Below, one piece after another: positions 8,103-10,140 of a DNA stretch of 10,140 nt (the stretch's first letter is position 1; each line of letters opens with the position of its first letter). The stretch spans positions 1-10,140 of the forward strand of contig JACNHM010000433.1 of assembly GCA_014383605.1 (NCBI GenBank), written 5' to 3'. The position numbers were made by a program, and so were the translations under genes. The DNA comes from Chloroflexota bacterium (lineage in GTDB: Bacteria > Chloroflexota > Anaerolineae > UBA3071). The notes under the pieces were generated by a model. The model had not been told where the DNA came from and ran no database searches. It was given only the letters and a program-made list of their open reading frames with translations.

Positions 8103-8120
8103 GGAAATCTCTGAGACTAC
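8100..8120 (-). repeat. Outer inverted repeat, right copy
   Basis: TTTGGAAATCTCTGAGACTA plus a final C pairs with 5691-5711 at 20 of 21 positions. Its last bases (from about 8115) run into the tRNA-Gly 3' half. Confidence 0.8.
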
Positions 8121-8167
8121 AGCTTCCCAAGCTGTATGTCGTGGGTTCGAGTCCCATCACCCGCTCC
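8115..8167 (+). tRNA. tRNA-Gly(CCC) 3' part, truncated by the mobile element
   Basis: Canonical arms can be read off. GAC is the end of the D-stem, followed by T and the anticodon arm ACAGC-TTCCCAA-GCTGT with anticodon CCC (8126-8128). Then come variable loop ATGTC, T-arm GTGGG-TTCGAGT-CCCAT, acceptor 3' strand CACCCGC and discriminator T followed by CC. The final A of CCA is not encoded (T at 8168). The acceptor 5' strand and most of the D-arm are absent upstream, where the element's inverted repeat is found instead, so this is not a functional tRNA as it stands. The missing D-arm part lies 2.4 kb to the left (5678-5694). CCC-reading tRNA-Gly is usually dispensable because the UCC species also reads GGG, which would let the gene tolerate the insertion. 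Confidence 0.85.
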
Positions 8168-8221
8168 TATAGGCACAAAAGAGACACCGCCAGCAGACCG
8201 AAGTCCACTGGCGGGGCCTGG

Positions 8222-8267
8222 GTTTGGGTGCCAACGTCTTGCACCCAAACAGGTAGTTCTTGGGTGC
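8222..8267 (+). promoter_or_regulatory. Mutually exclusive hairpins (switch-like)
   Basis: GCACCCAA (8241-8248) can pair with the upstream GTTTGGGTGC (8222-8231) or with a second copy TTGGGTGC at 8260-8267. Only one of the two can form at a time. The upstream hairpin is longer (10 bp, 9-nt loop) than the downstream one (8 bp, 11-nt loop). This is the layout of a conformational switch, but it could also be a simple sequence duplication. Confidence 0.4.
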
Positions 8268-8402
8268 GTAGGCCGTAGGTGGGGAACCCCCATCATGCGA
8301 CGAGCCTTTCCGAGAGGAGAGTGCCGAAGACGAACTCCGCTCGACGAAGCGGGAGGGGGCCTGTGACGACCTCTCGTGATGGCGAGAGGAACATGTGACG
8401 CC

Positions 8403-8431
8403 CCGCTGCTGTCCGCGGCAGCAGCGGTTTT
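8403..8431 (+). terminator. Strong intrinsic terminator
   Basis: CCGCTGCTG (8403-8411) pairs perfectly with CAGCAGCGG (8419-8427) around a 7-nt loop, followed by TTTT (8428-8431). It ends the structured region 84 nt before the start of the HTH gene. No promoter is obvious between it and 8515, which leaves open that it acts as an attenuator for that gene. Confidence 0.72.
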
Positions 8432-8514
8432 CCCCACCTGCGGCTTGCACCCGAGTTCATCGAAATCATACACCCGTTCGCTGAACATGTCCAGCAGCGC
8501 CAGAGAGGTGCCCC

Positions 8515-9084
8515 ATGTCCCTTGACAGATTCATCACTTTGGAGGAAGCAGCCAGTGCCTATAACCTGGACGTCATGCAGTTGACGGGCTGGGCGAACGA
8601 TGGTACAATCACCGCGGGGCGGCTTGATGGCAAACTCTTGTTGAAAGAAGTGGACGTGAGACAGATGACCCAAGGTGATACTTCTCTCCCTCGGCTGATC
8701 ACTCCAGCCGAGGCGGCGAGGCAATACAACGTGCCCGAAGGGGTGCTGGAAAAGTTTGTCGAGGAAGGGCGCGTCCGGCGCGGGGCTTCCGACGGCACCC
8801 TTTTGCTGGTAGAGCAGGACGTGCAGGAACTGGCCCGAAGGATCAGCCGGAATCGCTTCGCTCACCTGAAGGGGAAGAGTATCCGGGTGACAGAGGCGGC
8901 TGATAAGTATGGTTTTCCACATAGCACCCTATCCCGCTGGGCGAGTTCGGGGAAGATTAGGGTCATTGAGAGGGGCCCAAAGTTGCTGCTGCTTGATGAG
9001 GAAGACGTAGCTTACGCGCGGCTATTGACGGACATTCTAGGTATGAGAGAGAGACGCGGTGTTTTGCCCGAGACTGTGTACTAG
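8515..9084 (+). CDS. Protein with three tandem excisionase/MerR-like helix-turn-helix units
   Basis: This 189-residue protein starts at ATG 8515 with AGAGG 6 nt upstream. It is built of three similar units of about 50 residues. They open with FITLEEAASAYNLDVMQLTGWANDG (about 6-30), LITPAEAARQYNVPEGVLEKFVEEG (about 60-84) and SIRVTEAADKYGFPHSTLSRWASSG (about 121-145). Each then has a short beta wing and an acidic ...LLL..(E)DV helix start (KEVDV, EQDV, DEEDV). This is the pattern of the excisionase/MerR-type HTH_17 fold, normally present once per protein. Such a protein would bind a long site or several spaced sites, as a recombination directionality factor or a repressor. No catalytic domain is present. 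It is followed by its own terminator. Targets are unknown; the palindrome at 9207-9221 and the nearby element ends are candidates by position only. Confidence 0.8.
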   Translation: MSLDRFITLEEAASAYNLDVMQLTGWANDGTITAGRLDGKLLLKEVDVRQMTQGDTSLPRLITPAEAARQYNVPEGVLEKFVEEGRVRRGASDGTLLLVEQDVQELARRISRNRFAHLKGKSIRVTEAADKYGFPHSTLSRWASSGKIRVIERGPKLLLLDEEDVAYARLLTDILGMRERRGVLPETVY

Positions 9085-9121
9085 CAATCCTACAGACACA
9101 GCTAACGGTTGATCCCTAACG

Positions 9122-9151
9122 AGGCCGCTCTTGACATAGCGGTCTGTTTTT
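9122..9151 (+). terminator. Intrinsic terminator after the HTH gene
   Basis: AGGCCGCT (9122-9129) pairs with AGCGGTCT (9138-9145), an 8-bp stem with one G-T pair and an 8-nt loop, followed by a TTTTT tract (9147-9151). It lies about 38 nt after the stop of the HTH gene. Confidence 0.7.
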
Positions 9152-9171
9152 GAAGATCTTTCGTCCCAGAT

Positions 9172-9200
9172 TTGACAATTGGGACAAATAATGGTATAAT
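9172..9200 (+). promoter_or_regulatory. Perfect consensus sigma-70 promoter
   Basis: TTGACA (9172-9177) and TATAAT (9195-9200) are separated by exactly 17 nt, with both hexamers identical to consensus. Transcription should start at about 9206-9208, which falls inside the palindrome that follows. A promoter this strong upstream of small unknown genes suggests that it is normally held back by a repressor or by early termination. Confidence 0.87.
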
Positions 9201-9201
9201 G

Positions 9202-9231
9202 CCCCTAGTCCAGTCTGGACTGGGGGTTTTT
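9202..9231 (+). promoter_or_regulatory. Operator-like palindrome / terminator-like hairpin at the transcription start
   Basis: AGTCCAG-T-CTGGACT (9207-9221) is a perfect 15-bp palindrome at the predicted start point. Extended by CCCCT and GGGGG it forms an 11-bp stem (9202-9212 with 9216-9226, loop GTC, one T-G pair) followed by TTTTT (9227-9231). As DNA it suits a dimeric repressor. As RNA it looks like an intrinsic terminator, but it starts at or before +1, so the full RNA stem may not be made from this promoter. GGGGG, 7 nt before the ATG at 9234, is the only ribosome-binding-like sequence. Confidence 0.72.
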
Positions 9232-9233
9232 GT

Positions 9234-9704
9234 ATGCACACCAACGATCTGTTGCTTCGCTACTGCGACTTACGCATCAAAGACCTGGAGGCCCTGCGGG
9301 ATCCCGCCTCGGCCCATCCCGCCACCCTGGCTCAGTTGCGCCAGGATGGCCTGCTGACGGGCAACGGCGTCCTCACCATCACCGGGGCGGAGGCAGTGCG
9401 CAACGCCGAGCAGCGAGAACGCTCTGGCCCTCCCGCGGGGAACGGGGCTGCCGTTCGGATCCCGACCTGGGCTGCCCTCAGACGTTTGAACCCCCCACTC
9501 ACAACCTGCCATGCCAAGCTGCTGCGTCTTCTCTACCAGCATCCTGGCCATGCCTACCGCTGGCTCTGCCGCATGTTCGGCGAGGTTGTGGTCGAGGACC
9601 TGAAGCGCGCCGGCCTGGCCACCGGCTGGAGCGAGCGGGGCGCGCAGTGGTATCTGACCTTGGCAGGGTCGGATCTGGTGCGAGATTGGGTGGTGACCCC
9701 ATGA
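9234..9704 (+). CDS. Conserved-looking protein of unknown function, tandem paralogue 1
   Basis: This is a 156-residue soluble protein that I do not recognise. The N-terminal segment LLLRYCDLRIKDLEALRDP...TLAQLRQDGLL (residues 6-41) is repeated in the next gene, as is the motif PPLTT-x-x-A-x-x-LR near residue 87. The C-terminal ~70 residues (AKLLRLLYQHPGHAYRWLCRMFGEVVVEDLKRAGLATGW...YLTLAGSDLVRDW) have the helix-helix-strand rhythm of a winged-helix domain. No signal peptide or membrane segment is seen. It starts directly after the consensus promoter and hairpin and ends in ATGA, overlapping the next start by 4 nt, so the two are translationally coupled. A DNA-binding or plasmid/phage-type accessory role is possible but is inferred only from the winged-helix impression. 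Confidence 0.72.
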   Translation: MHTNDLLLRYCDLRIKDLEALRDPASAHPATLAQLRQDGLLTGNGVLTITGAEAVRNAEQRERSGPPAGNGAAVRIPTWAALRRLNPPLTTCHAKLLRLLYQHPGHAYRWLCRMFGEVVVEDLKRAGLATGWSERGAQWYLTLAGSDLVRDWVVTP

Positions 9705-10140
9705 CCACATCGCGGCGGCTCCTGGAACGCTATTGCGACCTGCAGCCTGAAGACTTGGCGGCGTTGCAAGCCCCTGAGCAGGCAAACGGTCGCACGCTGG
9801 CCCGTCTGCGCCAAGATGGGCTGCTGGACAGACGCGATGGCCCCATGTCACAGGCACTGTGCCTCGTGTTCGTAGCCTACATGCTGGAGCAGCACGGTCC
9901 CCTGCCGGCCGTCGTCGGTGGCCTGATTGCCATTCCCCATTGGAAGGTGCTCAGGAGCGACGACCCGCCGCTCACCACCTCCCAGGCTCACGTCCTGCGC
10001 CAACCAGGGGATGCGCGTGGTCGTCGAGGTCAGCCGACAGGCCAGTGGCCAGGAGGTGCTGGAGAGCGTCCTCAGCCGCAGCCAGCTGCGGGAGACCTTC
10101 GGCGTCAACGCTCTGGCGCTGGTCGCCGAGCAGGTCAATG
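9701..10140 (+). CDS. Protein of unknown function, tandem paralogue 2, partial, with probable frameshift
   Basis: The start ATG overlaps the previous stop (ATGA). Residues 6-42 (RLLERYCDLQPEDLAALQ...TLARLRQDGLLD) are clearly paralogous to the preceding protein. The middle differs, with a short hydrophobic stretch ALCLVFVAYMLEQ and AVVGGLIAIPHWKVL, and then the shared DPPLTTSQAHVLR appears. After about 9998 the opened frame becomes Arg/Gly/Pro/Gln-rich with weak codon bias. The +1 frame from about 9999 instead reads NQGMRVVVEVSRQASGQEVLE...FGVNALALVAEQVN with strong GC-ending codons, so the true coding frame shifts there. It is either one gene with a one-base indel near 9999-10010 or a second gene starting at ATG 10011. 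It runs off the window. Confidence 0.62.
   Translation, partial: MTTSRRLLERYCDLQPEDLAALQAPEQANGRTLARLRQDGLLDRRDGPMSQALCLVFVAYMLEQHGPLPAVVGGLIAIPHWKVLRSDDPPLTTSQAHVLRQPGDARGRRGQPTGQWPGGAGERPQPQPAAGDLRRQRSGAGRRAGQ

Larger units (their letters stand above)
5691..8120 (+). mobile_element. Insertion element with DDE transposase and double inverted repeats
   Basis: This is a 2.4-kb element. An outer imperfect inverted repeat (5691-5711 and 8100-8120, 20 of 21 pairs) encloses an inner perfect 14-bp inverted repeat (5746-5759 and 8063-8076). The transposase fills the interior. The outer pair may be the true termini with the inner pair subterminal. Alternatively, a transposon with the inner repeats may have inserted into an older small element with the outer repeats. 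Each end has a GC hairpin between the two repeats, at matching places. I found no direct target duplication outside either pair. The flanks are tRNA-Gly sequence on both sides. Confidence 0.75.
8187..8431 (+). ncRNA. Candidate structured non-coding RNA or regulatory leader
   Basis: No protein gene is convincing in the ~345 nt between the tRNA and the next start, but the plus strand folds densely. Stems: CCGCCAG/CTGGCGG (8187-8214); GTTTGGGTGC/GCACCCAAAC (8222-8250, 10 bp perfect); a CCCCC run (8287-8291) able to pair at long range with GGGGG (8355-8359); CCGCT/AGCGG (8337-8352, extendable with a bulge); CCTCTCG/CGAGAGG (8370-8389); and a terminator (8403-8431). The phrase TGCG...CCGTAGGT followed by GCCGAAGAC and AGGGGG...ACCTCTC-loop-GAGAG recalls the HEARO/omega-RNA of IscB elements as I remember it. 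No IscB gene follows, so it would be a stand-alone copy. The alternative is a 5' leader with attenuation controlling the HTH gene at 8515. RNase P, tmRNA, SRP RNA and the common riboswitches were not recognised. Confidence 0.4.

Noticed and set aside
5691..8120. Target-site duplication flanking the element
   Set aside because: The bases outside both the outer and inner repeats were compared in several registers and no direct repeat longer than 2-3 nt was found.
8383..8398. GAGAGGAAC followed by ATG: a ribosome-binding-site-like start right after the CCTCTCG hairpin
   Set aside because: The ATG (8393) is followed at once by TGA, so it cannot begin a protein. It may be a remnant of a lost gene, but nothing downstream supports this.
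8168..8440. Group II intron, RNase P RNA, tmRNA, SRP RNA or a common riboswitch
   Set aside because: No domain V, no RNase P core motifs, no tmRNA tRNA-like ends, and no recognisable cobalamin, glycine or T-box consensus.
8293..8922. Minus-strand 209-residue frame over the hairpin region and the HTH gene
   Set aside because: It is antisense to the clearly coding triple-HTH frame and runs through an intrinsic terminator and stable hairpins; it is not supported as a gene.
1..10140. CRISPR array
   Set aside because: No series of regularly spaced direct repeats is present; the only repeats seen are the inverted pairs and short hairpins described.

Overview
The window is GC-rich bacterial DNA with high GC at third codon positions. 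The gene mix (glycosidases beside a URO-D-family protein, plus a large DDE transposase with the C-terminal layout I associate with Chloroflexota and similar soil or thermal phyla) suggests an uncultured or environmental bacterium, perhaps a chloroflexotal one. That assignment is inference; there is no rRNA or other phylogenetic marker.

Positions 126-5582, minus strand, form one carbohydrate-catabolism operon. A near-consensus sigma-70 promoter (5554-5582) reads through a leader of about 150 nt into a start with a strong ribosome binding site and a signal peptide (5397). This abuts, in another frame, a GH36 alpha-galactosidase lacking its N-terminal half and broken again near 4550. Next come an intact URO-D-superfamily protein (4085-2964) and, 7 nt later, a GH2 glycosidase (2956-126) split into three frames. 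One break lies in a run of eight G.

Positions 5691-8120 hold a mobile element of about 2.4 kb. A DDE-type transposase (5830-8063, one frame break near 7060) sits inside perfect 14-bp inverted repeats, with an outer inverted repeat (20 of 21 nt) further out. The outer ends lie against the two halves of a tRNA-Gly(CCC): D-arm sequence on the left and the clear 3' part on the right. The element therefore appears to have split the tRNA gene, and the 5' acceptor strand has decayed.

Positions 8168-8514 carry no convincing protein gene but are dense in hairpins and end in a strong intrinsic terminator. This is either a structured non-coding RNA, with some resemblance to the HEARO/omega-RNA of IscB elements, or a regulatory leader. 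It precedes a 189-aa protein made of three tandem excisionase/MerR-like helix-turn-helix units (8515-9084), which ends in its own terminator.

A perfect consensus promoter (9172-9200) then drives two tandem paralogous proteins of unknown function (9234-9704, and 9701 to beyond the end, coupled by ATGA). A perfect palindrome that is also a terminator-like hairpin lies at its start point. The second paralogue changes frame near 10000. The region from 5.7 to 10.1 kb looks like accessory DNA gathered at a tRNA locus. Five or six frame breaks in 10 kb mean either real decay or a low-quality assembly, and the sequence alone cannot tell which.
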